Below are positions 1-7,316 of a DNA stretch of 64,000 bases, piece by piece. The number at the start of each line of letters is the position of its first letter. Position 1 is the stretch's first letter. The notes beneath the pieces were generated by a model. That model was given only the letters and a program-made list of their open reading frames with translations. It was not told the origin of the DNA and made no database searches. Source of the DNA: Cellulomonas gilvus ATCC 13127 (GTDB taxonomy: Bacteria > Actinomycetota > Actinomycetes > Actinomycetales > Cellulomonadaceae); NCBI RefSeq assembly GCF_000218545.1, contig NC_015671.1:3224001-3288000 (forward strand), in the 5' to 3' direction. Position numbers and translations under genes: made by a program.

Positions 1-1
1 C

Positions 2-250
2 TCAGGCGACGGTGACGGCCTCGAGACGCTCCGCGAGCGCCTTGATGCGGTCGGGGCGGTAGCCCGACCAGTGGTCGCCGTCGACGATGACCACGGGAGC
101 CTGCAGGTGGCCGAGCGACATCACGTAGTCGCGGGCGTCCGCGTCCTCGCTGATGTCGACCACCGTGTAGTCCGCACCGAGCTTGTCGAGCGCACGGTAC
201 GTCGCGTTGCACTGCACGCACGCGGGCTTGCTGTAGACCGTGATCGTCAT
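2..250 (-). CDS. nrdH: NrdH-type glutaredoxin-like redoxin
   Basis: An 82-residue thioredoxin-fold protein with the redox motif CVQC at residues 11-14 of the chosen start and the later TAPVV-like cis-Pro segment (QAPVVIV). NrdH supplies electrons to the class Ib ribonucleotide reductase NrdEF. I chose the ATG at 250 because it opens with the typical NrdH sequence MTITVYSKP and has a GGGGAG ribosome site just upstream; the longer reading frame upstream is low-complexity and covers the promoter. The operon partners nrdI and nrdE would lie off the left edge. Two NrdR-like boxes lie upstream. Confidence 0.93.
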   Translation of the reverse strand: MTITVYSKPACVQCNATYRALDKLGADYTVVDISEDADARDYVMSLGHLQAPVVIVDGDHWSGYRPDRIKALAERLEAVTVA

Positions 251-383
251 CGTGCTCTCCCCGGAGACTTGAGGTGGAACTGAAGCTGCGCGGCGACCCT
301 GAAGACCTTCTGCGAGCGCCCGCGGCGACCCTCTACGGGGCTTCCGACGACCACTCGGCACCCCGGCCGATCGCGTGAGGAAG

Positions 384-399
384 ACACTACACCTTGTGT
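384..399 (-). promoter_or_regulatory. NrdR box 1 upstream of nrdH
   Basis: The 16-mer ACACTACACCTTGTGT is a near-palindrome matching the general NrdR-box form (ACAC..TA....GTGT). It lies 134 bp upstream of the nrdH start and 32 bp (start to start) from a second copy, the three-helical-turn spacing expected for paired NrdR boxes. NrdR represses ribonucleotide reductase operons. Confidence 0.75.
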
Positions 400-415
400 C
401 TGACACCGCAACGAA

Positions 416-431
416 CCACTAGGTGTTGTGT
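416..431 (-). promoter_or_regulatory. NrdR box 2 upstream of nrdH
   Basis: The 16-mer CCACTAGGTGTTGTGT agrees with box 1 at the CACTA and TTGTGT positions and is phased 32 bp from it. Together the pair predicts NrdR repression of the nrdH operon. Confidence 0.72.
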
Positions 432-716
432 TACACGGCTGTGGTTTTTCACCCTGGTGGACGACTCGTCCACAGGCTTCGAGGGTACGGCGGACCTCTG
501 ACAGAGCCCCTGACCTGCATGTTCCTGCGGGTCGAACGACACGGGCGTGATTCGACCCACAGGGGCCCACAGCGGCGTCCACACCGCGACGCGTGTTGTC
601 CCCCGTGTCGTCCACAACCGGTATGCCCGATTCACCCCGAAAACGGGCGTCGCCCCGCCGCCGCACCCGGTTCCACCGGAGGCTCGGCGACGGGGCGGGG
701 TCCACCGTCTGGACGG
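432..716. other. Non-coding remainder of nrdH upstream region
   Basis: Between the NrdR boxes and the end of the oxidoreductase gene I see no credible reading frame. Open frames here are short, Arg/Pro/Gly-rich and lack ribosome sites. It probably holds the nrdH promoter and the 3' end region of the neighbouring gene. Confidence 0.5.
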
Positions 717-1589
717 TCAGGAGGCCGTGGTGGCCGTCCAGGCCGCGCGCAGGCCGTCGACGAGCGGGGTCGTCGGGCGGCCGATCAGGGTGCGCAGGGT
801 GTCGGTCACGTCCGCGAGCGTGCCCGCCGCGATGTTCTGGTCGAGCGCGACCAGGAAGCCCGCGGTGCCCTCGTGGAGGCCCGCGGCCAACAGACCCGCG
901 CGCTGCTCGTCGGGCGTCGCGCGCACGTAGGTCACGGGCCGGCCCAGCACCTCACCGACCGCGGCGGCCAGCTCGTCGTGCGTCCACGCCACGTCGCCCG
1001 TCAGCTCGTAGGTGCGGCCGTCGTGCTCCGCGCTCGTCAGCACCGCCACCGCACCCGCGGCGAAGTCGGCGCGGGACGCCGAGGCGACGCGGCCGTCGCC
1101 GGCGGACGCGACCACCTGGCCGGTCGCGGCGGCCTGCTGCAGCGTGGGCACGTAGTTCTCCGTGTACCAGTTGTTGCGCAGCACGGTCACGACGAGGCCC
1201 GACGCGGTCAGGAGCTCCTCGGTCGCCCGGTGCTCGGGTGCGAGCACGAGCTCGGTGGCGTCCGCGTGCGGCGCGCTCGTGTAGACGATGCGGCGCACAC
1301 CGGCCGCGCGCGCGGCGTCGATCGCCGCGCCGTGCTGCGCGACGCGCTGCCCCACCTCGGAGCCCGAGACGAGCATGAGCGTGTCGGCGCCCGCGAGCGC
1401 GGCCGCGAGCGTCTCGGGGCGCGCGTAGTCGATCTCGACCACGCGCACGCCGCGCCCGGCCAGGTCCGCCAGGCGCTTGGTGCGCCGGCCTCCCGCGACC
1501 ACCTGGTCCGGGGCGACGCCGGCCTCCAGCAGACCCTCGACGATCAGACGGCCCAGGTGGCCGGTGGCCCCGGTGACGACGACAGACAT
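717..1589 (-). CDS. NmrA/QorB-like NAD(P)H-binding oxidoreductase
   Basis: A 290-residue atypical short-chain dehydrogenase fold. The N-terminus has the dinucleotide motif VTGATGHLG (residues 4-12), followed by a Rossmann pattern (VVAGGRRTKRL, LMLVSG) and the downstream segment AATGQVVASAGDGRVASASRADFA, typical of the NmrA/quinone oxidoreductase 2 group that reduces quinones with NADPH. The ATG at 1589 is preceded by GAGGAG; the longer frame has no ribosome site. It is divergent from an HxlR regulator with an inverted repeat between them, the usual arrangement for HxlR-controlled, electrophile- or quinone-induced reductases. The substrate cannot be read from sequence. Confidence 0.88.
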   Translation of the reverse strand: MSVVVTGATGHLGRLIVEGLLEAGVAPDQVVAGGRRTKRLADLAGRGVRVVEIDYARPETLAAALAGADTLMLVSGSEVGQRVAQHGAAIDAARAAGVRRIVYTSAPHADATELVLAPEHRATEELLTASGLVVTVLRNNWYTENYVPTLQQAAATGQVVASAGDGRVASASRADFAAGAVAVLTSAEHDGRTYELTGDVAWTHDELAAAVGEVLGRPVTYVRATPDEQRAGLLAAGLHEGTAGFLVALDQNIAAGTLADVTDTLRTLIGRPTTPLVDGLRAAWTATTAS

Positions 1590-1690
1590 GTGCTTCTCCT
1601 CGATCAGGTGTTCCGTGCGGTGCCGGACGGCCGGTGCGCGGCCTCCGGACGGTCCAACGGCGCGGGCCGCGTACACTTTCCCGATCGACC

Positions 1691-1713
1691 GTACCCACTT
1701 CGTCGTCGGGTAC
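1691..1713. promoter_or_regulatory. Inverted repeat between oxidoreductase and hxlR gene (operator)
   Basis: GTACCC (1691-1696) and GGGTAC (1708-1713) form a perfect 6-bp inverted repeat with an 11-bp spacer, 17 bp centre to centre. It lies just upstream of the HxlR-family start codon and within the divergent promoter region. HxlR-type regulators commonly bind GTAC-type dyads, so I infer this is the operator of the adjacent regulator. Confidence 0.55.
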
Positions 1714-1729
1714 CTACCTGGGGGTAAGC

Positions 1730-2137
1730 ATGCAGACCACGACGCTGAGCGGCGCTCCGGACGTGACCCAGGTCACGGGCTTCGCCGCGATGCTCGCGGC
1801 CGGTCGGCTGCCCGCCGCGTGCCCTAGCCGCATCGTGCTGGACCACGTGACCAGCCGGTGGGGCGTCCTGGTGCTGGTCGCGCTGTCCCAGGGCAGCCTG
1901 CGCTGGGGCGAGCTGCGCCGGACCGTGGAGGGCGTGAGCGAGAAGATGCTGGCCCAGACGCTCCGCACGCTCGAGGCGGACGGGTTGGTCGAGCGCACCG
2001 TCACGGGCACGGTCCCCCCGCGCGTGGACTACGCGCTCTCGGAGCTGGGCCACGGCCTGACCGCCCACCTGCTCCCGCTCATGGGCTGGATCGGCGACCA
2101 CGCCGACGCGATCGTCGGACGCTCCGCCGCCACCTGA
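1730..2137 (+). CDS. HxlR-family winged-helix transcriptional regulator
   Basis: A 135-residue regulator with the HxlR signature: a conserved Cys-Pro early on (ACPSRIVLDHVTSRWGVLVL), a winged-helix core with LRWGELRRTVEGVSEKMLAQTLRTLEADGLVERTV and the wing PPRVDYALSELG. HxlR proteins act as dimers and often sense quinones or reactive electrophiles through the N-terminal cysteine. The ATG at 1730 follows a GGGGG stretch; upstream in-frame codons run through the operator and promoter. The divergent oxidoreductase is the likely target. Confidence 0.9.
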   Translation: MQTTTLSGAPDVTQVTGFAAMLAAGRLPAACPSRIVLDHVTSRWGVLVLVALSQGSLRWGELRRTVEGVSEKMLAQTLRTLEADGLVERTVTGTVPPRVDYALSELGHGLTAHLLPLMGWIGDHADAIVGRSAAT

Positions 2138-2183
2138 GCCGCCCACCGCAGGTGCCGGGCGCGGTGTGCGCGATGCTAGGCGC

Positions 2184-5100
2184 GTGCACGTGACCACGCT
2201 CGGCCCCCTCGCGATCGACGGGCATCCCGTGCGCGGCGAGCGGCTCGCCGCCGTGGTCCGCGAGCTCGTCGACGCGCGCGGACGCGCGGTGTCCGTGGGC
2301 GCGCTCGTCGACGCCGTGTGGGACGGTGCACCGCCCGACGACGCGACCGGTGCGGTGCAGGCGCTCGTGTCCCGCGTCCGACGCCTGGGCCTGGCCGTGC
2401 AGTCCACGCCGGGGGGCTACCGCGTCCCGGCCGACGACGTGCGCGTGGACGCCGACGAGGCGCGCGACCTGCTCGAGACCGCGCACCACGCCCTGCGCGC
2501 CGGGGACGTGCCCGCGACCGTGGCGGCCGCCGCGCAGGCCCGCGCGCTGCTGCCCGCGGTTCCCGACACACCCGTGGCCGTGCACCTGCTGGCCGACGCG
2601 GCCGCGGTCGCCGCGCAGGTGGCGCTGCGCACCGGCGGGCCGTTCGACGAGACCGACCTGCGCACGCTCGCGGCCGGCACGCCCCCCGACGAGCCGTCGG
2701 TCGCGATGCTGGTCCGGGTGCTCGCGGCGCAGGGCCGCGACGCCGAGGCGCTCGACGTGGTCGAGCGGCTGCGCACCGAGCTGGTCGAGCGGTACGGCAC
2801 CGACCCGTCACCCGTGGTGGCGCAGGTGCACCTGGCGCTCCTGCGCGGTGAGCTGGCACCGGTCCGGCCCGCTGCGCCCGCACCGGCCGCCGCCGACGCG
2901 CTGCCCGCGGCATGGCGCCGCCCGGCCGCGCCGCTCGTCGGGCGTGCCGCGGACGTCGACGCGGTGCTCGACGGCCTGGCCACGGCGCGCGTGGTCACGG
3001 TGGTCGCGACGGGCGGCGCCGGCAAGACCCGGCTCGCCACCGAGGTCGCGCGGCGCGTGGGCGACCGGCCCGGCCGCACCGTGCACGTGGTCGAGCTCGC
3101 CGGGCTGCGCTCACCCGAGGAGGTGCTGCCCGCGGTGGTCGCGGTGCTCGGCGGTGCGGAGACGGTCGGTGCGCGCACGGACGTCACCGCGGAGCGCCGC
3201 GTGCTGGACCCCGTGGGCCGGCTGCGCGCCGCGACGCAGGAGCTCGACGGGCTCGTCGTGCTGGACAACTGCGAGCACGTGCTGGACGCCGCCGCGGACG
3301 TCGTCGCGATGCTGCTGAGCGTCGCCGGGCCGGAGCTGGCCGTGCTGGCCACGTCCCGCGCACCGCTCGGGCTCATGGGCGAACGCGTGCACCGGCTGGG
3401 CACGCTGCCCGACGACGACGCGCTCGCGCTGCTGCGTGACCGTGCGCGCGCGGGCCGCGCGGACCTGCCGTGGGACGACGAGCGCGCGCTCGCGCTGTGC
3501 CACCGCCTGGACAACCTGCCGCTCGCGCTCGAGCTCGCCGCCGCGCGGCTGCGCGCGATGCCGGTCCAGGACGTGCTCGACGGCCTGCACGACCGGTTCG
3601 CGCTGCTCGACGACGCGCTGCGGGGACTGCCCGAGCGGCACGCGAGCCTGTGGGCGATGGTCGACTGGAGCCGCGCGCTGCTCGACGCCGACGACCGGGA
3701 CCTGCTCCAGCGGCTGTCCGTGGTGCCGGCGGCGTTCACCGCGGCCACGGCCGCGGCGGTCGCGGGCCGCGACGAGGCGGCGGTGCGGCGCGGGCTCGCG
3801 GTCCTGGTGGACCAGTCGCTGCTCGCGCTCGACGACGACGGCGTGCACCCCGCGCGCTACCGCATGCTCGAGACCGTCCGTGAGTACGGCGACGCACGGC
3901 TCCAGGCCGCCGGGGACCGCGCCGCGGCGATGCGGGGACTGGTCGCGTGGGCCGCGGCCGAGGCCGTGGACCTGGCCGCGCGTCTCGTCGGACCCGGCCA
4001 GCTCGACGCGCTCGCCGCATGCGCACGCGACCAGGAGACGTTCGTCGGCGCGCTGCGGTGGGCGCTCGCGCACGACGACGAGGCCGCCGCGGTGGACCTC
4101 TGCGCGGCGCTGTTCCACTGGTGGACCATCCGCGGCCTGCACGTGGAGACCGTCACCTGGGCCACGCGTCTGCTGGCCGCCGACGACCCCGCGCGCCGCC
4201 GCACGTCCGCGCTGTACGCCGCACGTCGGGACGGCGACGACAGCGCGCCGCACGGCGACCGCCTCACCGCAGCCGCGGTGCACGCCGCCGTCAACAGCGG
4301 CGTCACGGCGTCCAACCGGCTCGCGGCACTCGCGGGGCGCGTGCTGCGCGGTGTGCGGGGAGAGCAGGCCGCGCAGGTCGGCGACCGGATGCGCGCGGTC
4401 TCGACCGCGTTGCCCGCCATGACGTTCAGCGACCCGGCGCGCGCGGAGCTCGCCGCCGCCGAGCTCGCGCGGCACGGCGACCCGTGGGTCCGCGGGCTCG
4501 GCACGTTCCTGGGTGCGGCCGTGCGCGAGAACGCCGGCGACCCGGCCTCGTGCGTGCCGGACGCGCTCGCCGCGTACGCGCTGTTCCGGCAGGCGGGCGA
4601 CCACTGGGGCATGGGCATGACCGCGCAGGCGGTCGCGCAGTGGTCGGCACGCCTGGGCGGCGAGGACGTGATGACGTGGCTCGAACGCGCCATCGAGCAC
4701 CTGGAGCTGGTGGGTGCGCTGCTCGACGCGCGCAGCCTGCGCCTGCTGCTGGATGTGCAGCACGCGCTCACGGGCCAGGAGGACCGGCTCGAGGCGCTGC
4801 GGGAGCTGGCGGCCGCGCCCCACCTCGAGCCCATGGACCGCGCGCAGGCGCTGCTGGGCCTCGGTCAGGTGCTGCTGGGCCGGCGCGAGCGCGACGAGGC
4901 CGCGCAGCACGTGCTGCGCGCGGTCGATCAGCTGGGCGACGACGAGGGCGGCGCACCGCAGTCCCGCACCGTGCTGCGCGTCGCCGCGGCCGTGCTGCTG
5001 CTGCACGCCGCCGTGCCGGACGGCTGGCCCGACGAGCCCGGCGGCGTCACGGGCGTCGCGGGGATGAGCCCCGACGACGTGCAGGCCCGCGTCGTGGAGA

Positions 5101-5429
5101 TCGTGACGCCCACCGCCGCCGACGTCGCGCGCATGCGGGACATGCCCGTGATCGGCGCGTACGCGCTGGGCACGGCGGAGCTCGCGGCGTTCCGCGGCGA
5201 CGCCGCGACCGCGGCCGAGCTGTGGTCGCTCGGCACGCGGCTGGGCGCCACGATCGCGTGGATCACGAGCTCGCTGGACCCCGAGACGTCGTTGACGGTC
5301 CGCCTGACCGGTCCGGCCGCGACCGCACGGGTCGGCGACCTGCGGGCTCTGCCGATCCAGCAGGTCACGGCCCGGATCGAGACGATCGTCAACGACGTCC
5401 TGGGTGCCCGTCAGACCTTGCGCCGGTAG
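2184..5429 (+). CDS. SARP/AfsR-like regulator: wHTH-BTAD-NB-ARC-TPR
   Basis: A large STAND-type regulator of about 1081 residues. An N-terminal OmpR-like winged helix (VTTLGPLAIDG onwards) is followed by a BTAD domain (about residues 95-225), an NB-ARC ATPase with Walker A ATGGAGKTRL near residue 278 and Walker B LVVLDNCEHVL, and a long C-terminal TPR-like alpha-helical region. Such proteins bind DNA direct repeats and activate nearby genes in response to an unknown ligand. GTG codons at 2166, 2184 and 2190 are all in frame; 2184 is preferred because a GATGCT -10-like element lies 6 bp upstream. Its 3' end overlaps the convergent exporter permease by 19 bp. Three 11-bp-phased repeats in front of that exporter are a plausible target site. 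Confidence 0.9.
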   Translation: MHVTTLGPLAIDGHPVRGERLAAVVRELVDARGRAVSVGALVDAVWDGAPPDDATGAVQALVSRVRRLGLAVQSTPGGYRVPADDVRVDADEARDLLETAHHALRAGDVPATVAAAAQARALLPAVPDTPVAVHLLADAAAVAAQVALRTGGPFDETDLRTLAAGTPPDEPSVAMLVRVLAAQGRDAEALDVVERLRTELVERYGTDPSPVVAQVHLALLRGELAPVRPAAPAPAAADALPAAWRRPAAPLVGRAADVDAVLDGLATARVVTVVATGGAGKTRLATEVARRVGDRPGRTVHVVELAGLRSPEEVLPAVVAVLGGAETVGARTDVTAERRVLDPVGRLRAATQELDGLVVLDNCEHVLDAAADVVAMLLSVAGPELAVLATSRAPLGLMGERVHRLGTLPDDDALALLRDRARAGRADLPWDDERALALCHRLDNLPLALELAAARLRAMPVQDVLDGLHDRFALLDDALRGLPERHASLWAMVDWSRALLDADDRDLLQRLSVVPAAFTAATAAAVAGRDEAAVRRGLAVLVDQSLLALDDDGVHPARYRMLETVREYGDARLQAAGDRAAAMRGLVAWAAAEAVDLAARLVGPGQLDALAACARDQETFVGALRWALAHDDEAAAVDLCAALFHWWTIRGLHVETVTWATRLLAADDPARRRTSALYAARRDGDDSAPHGDRLTAAAVHAAVNSGVTASNRLAALAGRVLRGVRGEQAAQVGDRMRAVSTALPAMTFSDPARAELAAAELARHGDPWVRGLGTFLGAAVRENAGDPASCVPDALAAYALFRQAGDHWGMGMTAQAVAQWSARLGGEDVMTWLERAIEHLELVGALLDARSLRLLLDVQHALTGQEDRLEALRELAAAPHLEPMDRAQALLGLGQVLLGRRERDEAAQHVLRAVDQLGDDEGGAPQSRTVLRVAAAVLLLHAAVPDGWPDEPGGVTGVAGMSPDDVQARVVEIVTPTAADVARMRDMPVIGAYALGTAELAAFRGDAATAAELWSLGTRLGATIAWITSSLDPETSLTVRLTGPAATARVGDLRALPIQQVTARIETIVNDVLGARQTLRR

Positions 5430-6238
5430 GCGCGCATCGCCAGCGGCATGAACACGGCCACCAGGCCGACGCACCACGCGAGCGTCCACCACACGTGGTC
5501 GCCCAGCGGCGTGCCCAGGAACAGGCCGCGCATCGAGTCCACCAGGTGCGTCAGCGGGTTGACGTCCACGAAGCCCTGCATCCAGCCCGGCAGGTCGTCG
5601 GTCTGCACGAACACGTTGGAACCGAACGTCAGCGGCATGATCAGCAGGAACATCACGCCCTGCACCGCGCCCGACGTGCGCACCAGCATGCCCACCCACA
5701 CGCTCACCCAGGACAGGCACACCGCGAACAGGATCGCCAGCAGGCAGCCCGCGATCATCTGCAGCGGATCGGTCGCGATGCGGAAGCCCATCGCGTAGCC
5801 CGTGGCCAGCGTGACCACGGTGACGATCACGTAGCGCACCACGTCGCCGCTGACCGCACCGAGCAGCGGGGCCGAGCGCGGGATGGGGAGCGACTTGAAC
5901 CGGTCGAATATCCCCTTCTCCATGTCGGTATTGAGGTTCACCCCGATCGCGATCGCACCCATGGCGATGGTCTGGCCGAGGACGCCCGGCAGCAGGAACT
6001 GCAGGTAGTCGCCCGTGCTGCCGGCCACCGCGTTGCCGAAGATCGTGACGAAGATCGCCAGGAAGATGATCGGCTGCAGCGTGACGTCGATCAGCGCCTC
6101 GGGCGTGCGCCACGTCTTGATGAGGCTGCGCCGGGTCAGGGCCGCCGAGTGCCGCAGCAGCGGGAACGGTCGTGCGTGGGTGACCGCCGCGGGGGTGCGC
6201 GGCGTCTGCGTGCGCTGGTCGAGGGTCGCGGTGCTCAT
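5411..6238 (-). CDS. DrrB-like ABC-2 exporter permease
   Basis: A 275-residue membrane permease of the ABC-2/DrrB type with about six hydrophobic segments, including FLAIFVTIFGNAVAG, GQTIAMGAIAIGV, YVIVTVVTLATGYAMG, LLAILFAVCLSWVSVWVG, VMFLLIMPLTFGSNVF and WCVGLVAVFMPLAMRAY. Family members form the membrane path of drug or lipid exporters with a DrrA-type ATPase. The ATG at 6238 overlaps the ATPase stop codon as ATGA, so the two are translationally coupled. It is convergent with and overlaps the SARP-like regulator gene. Confidence 0.92.
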   Translation of the reverse strand: MSTATLDQRTQTPRTPAAVTHARPFPLLRHSAALTRRSLIKTWRTPEALIDVTLQPIIFLAIFVTIFGNAVAGSTGDYLQFLLPGVLGQTIAMGAIAIGVNLNTDMEKGIFDRFKSLPIPRSAPLLGAVSGDVVRYVIVTVVTLATGYAMGFRIATDPLQMIAGCLLAILFAVCLSWVSVWVGMLVRTSGAVQGVMFLLIMPLTFGSNVFVQTDDLPGWMQGFVDVNPLTHLVDSMRGLFLGTPLGDHVWWTLAWCVGLVAVFMPLAMRAYRRKV

Positions 6239-7206
6239 GCGGCCACCTCCGTCGTGGGGTCGTCGGCCGTGGGCCGTCCGGTCAGGGTGAAGAACACCTC
6301 GTCGAGGCTGGGCAGGTGCAGCGAGAGCTCCGTGACCGTGATGCCCGCGGCGCCCAGGCGGGCCACCGTCTCGGTCATCGCCGCGTCCGAGGTGACCGGG
6401 ACCGCGAGCATGCCCTTGCGGATCTCGTCGGCCGGGGTGCCCGTGCTGACCTGCGTGAGGATCTGCGCGGTCTCCTCCAGGCGCGCCGGGTCCGCGGGGC
6501 GGACCTCGAGCGTCTGGCCGCCGACGATGCGCTTGAGCCCGTCGGGGGTGTCGTGCGCGATCACGCGGCCGTGGTCGATCACGGTGATCTCGTCGGCCAG
6601 CGCGTCGGCCTCCTCGAGGTACTGCGTGGTCAGCAGCACGGTCGAGCCGTCCGTGACCAGCGAGCGCACCACGTCCCACATGGCCTCACGCTTGGCGGGG
6701 TCCAGGCCCGTGGTGGGCTCGTCGAGGAAGATCACGTCCGGGCGCCCGACGAGGCTCGCGGCCAGGTCCAGGCGGCGGCGCATGCCCCCGGAGTACGTCT
6801 TCGCGGGCCGGTCGGCGGCCTGCGTGAGGTCGAACCACTCGAGCAGCTCGACCGCACGCGCGCGGGCGCCGGCCCGGCCGAGGTCCAGCAGGGTGCCGAA
6901 CAGCACCAGGTTCTGCCGGCCCGTGAGGTCCTCGTCGACGGACGCGTACTGGCCCGTCAGGCCGATCATGTGACGCACGCGCTCGGCGTCGCGCACCACG
7001 TCCAGGCCGTTGATGCGGGCCTGGCCCGCATCAGGCTGCAGCAGCGTGGACAGGATGCGCACGGCCGTCGTCTTGCCGGCGCCGTTGGGGCCGAGGACAC
7101 CGAGCACGGTGCCCCGGGGGACGACGAGGTCGACGCCTTGCAGCGCCTTCGTCTCGCCGAAGTGCTTGACGAGGCCCTCGGCCTCGATCACCAGGTCTGT
7201 GGTCAT
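6235..7206 (-). CDS. DrrA-like ABC exporter ATPase
   Basis: A 323-residue nucleotide-binding subunit of the daunorubicin-resistance (DrrA) type. It shows Walker A GPNGAGKTT, the signature YSGGMRRRLDLA, Walker B VIFLDEPTTGLDP and the typical DrrA C-terminal extension ending near SLDEVFFTLTG. With the downstream permease it should form a two-gene exporter of a hydrophobic compound. The ATG at 7206 begins MTTDLVIEAEGL; the longer frame runs into the promoter repeats. Three SARP-like heptads lie 25-53 bp upstream. Confidence 0.94.
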   Translation of the reverse strand: MTTDLVIEAEGLVKHFGETKALQGVDLVVPRGTVLGVLGPNGAGKTTAVRILSTLLQPDAGQARINGLDVVRDAERVRHMIGLTGQYASVDEDLTGRQNLVLFGTLLDLGRAGARARAVELLEWFDLTQAADRPAKTYSGGMRRRLDLAASLVGRPDVIFLDEPTTGLDPAKREAMWDVVRSLVTDGSTVLLTTQYLEEADALADEITVIDHGRVIAHDTPDGLKRIVGGQTLEVRPADPARLEETAQILTQVSTGTPADEIRKGMLAVPVTSDAAMTETVARLGAAGITVTELSLHLPSLDEVFFTLTGRPTADDPTTEVAA

Positions 7207-7227
7207 GCGACGAGCCTGGCCGGACCG

Positions 7228-7260
7228 CCTGACACGGCGCCGACACCGTCCTGACACGGC
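7228..7260 (-). promoter_or_regulatory. Three 11-bp-phased heptad repeats (SARP-like operator)
   Basis: The pentamer GACAC occurs at 7231, 7242 and 7253 of the plus strand, exactly 11 bp apart. Read on the minus strand the units are CCGTGTC, CGGTGTC, CCGTGTC with 4-bp spacers. Heptads at 11-bp period next to the -10 region are the binding pattern of SARP activators. They end about 25 bp upstream of the drrA-like start, and a SARP-type regulator is encoded beside this transporter pair. Confidence 0.6.
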
Positions 7261-7316
7261 CGGGTGGGCACGCCGTCAGCGGGCGTGGTGGGGCCGTGCC
7301 GGTGGACGACCGACGG

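Noticed and set aside
3111..6113. 1000-residue minus-strand open frame opposite the SARP-like regulator
   Set aside because: Arg/His/Gln/Gly-rich composition typical of an antisense frame in high-GC DNA; no domain, and the opposite strand has a full set of motifs.
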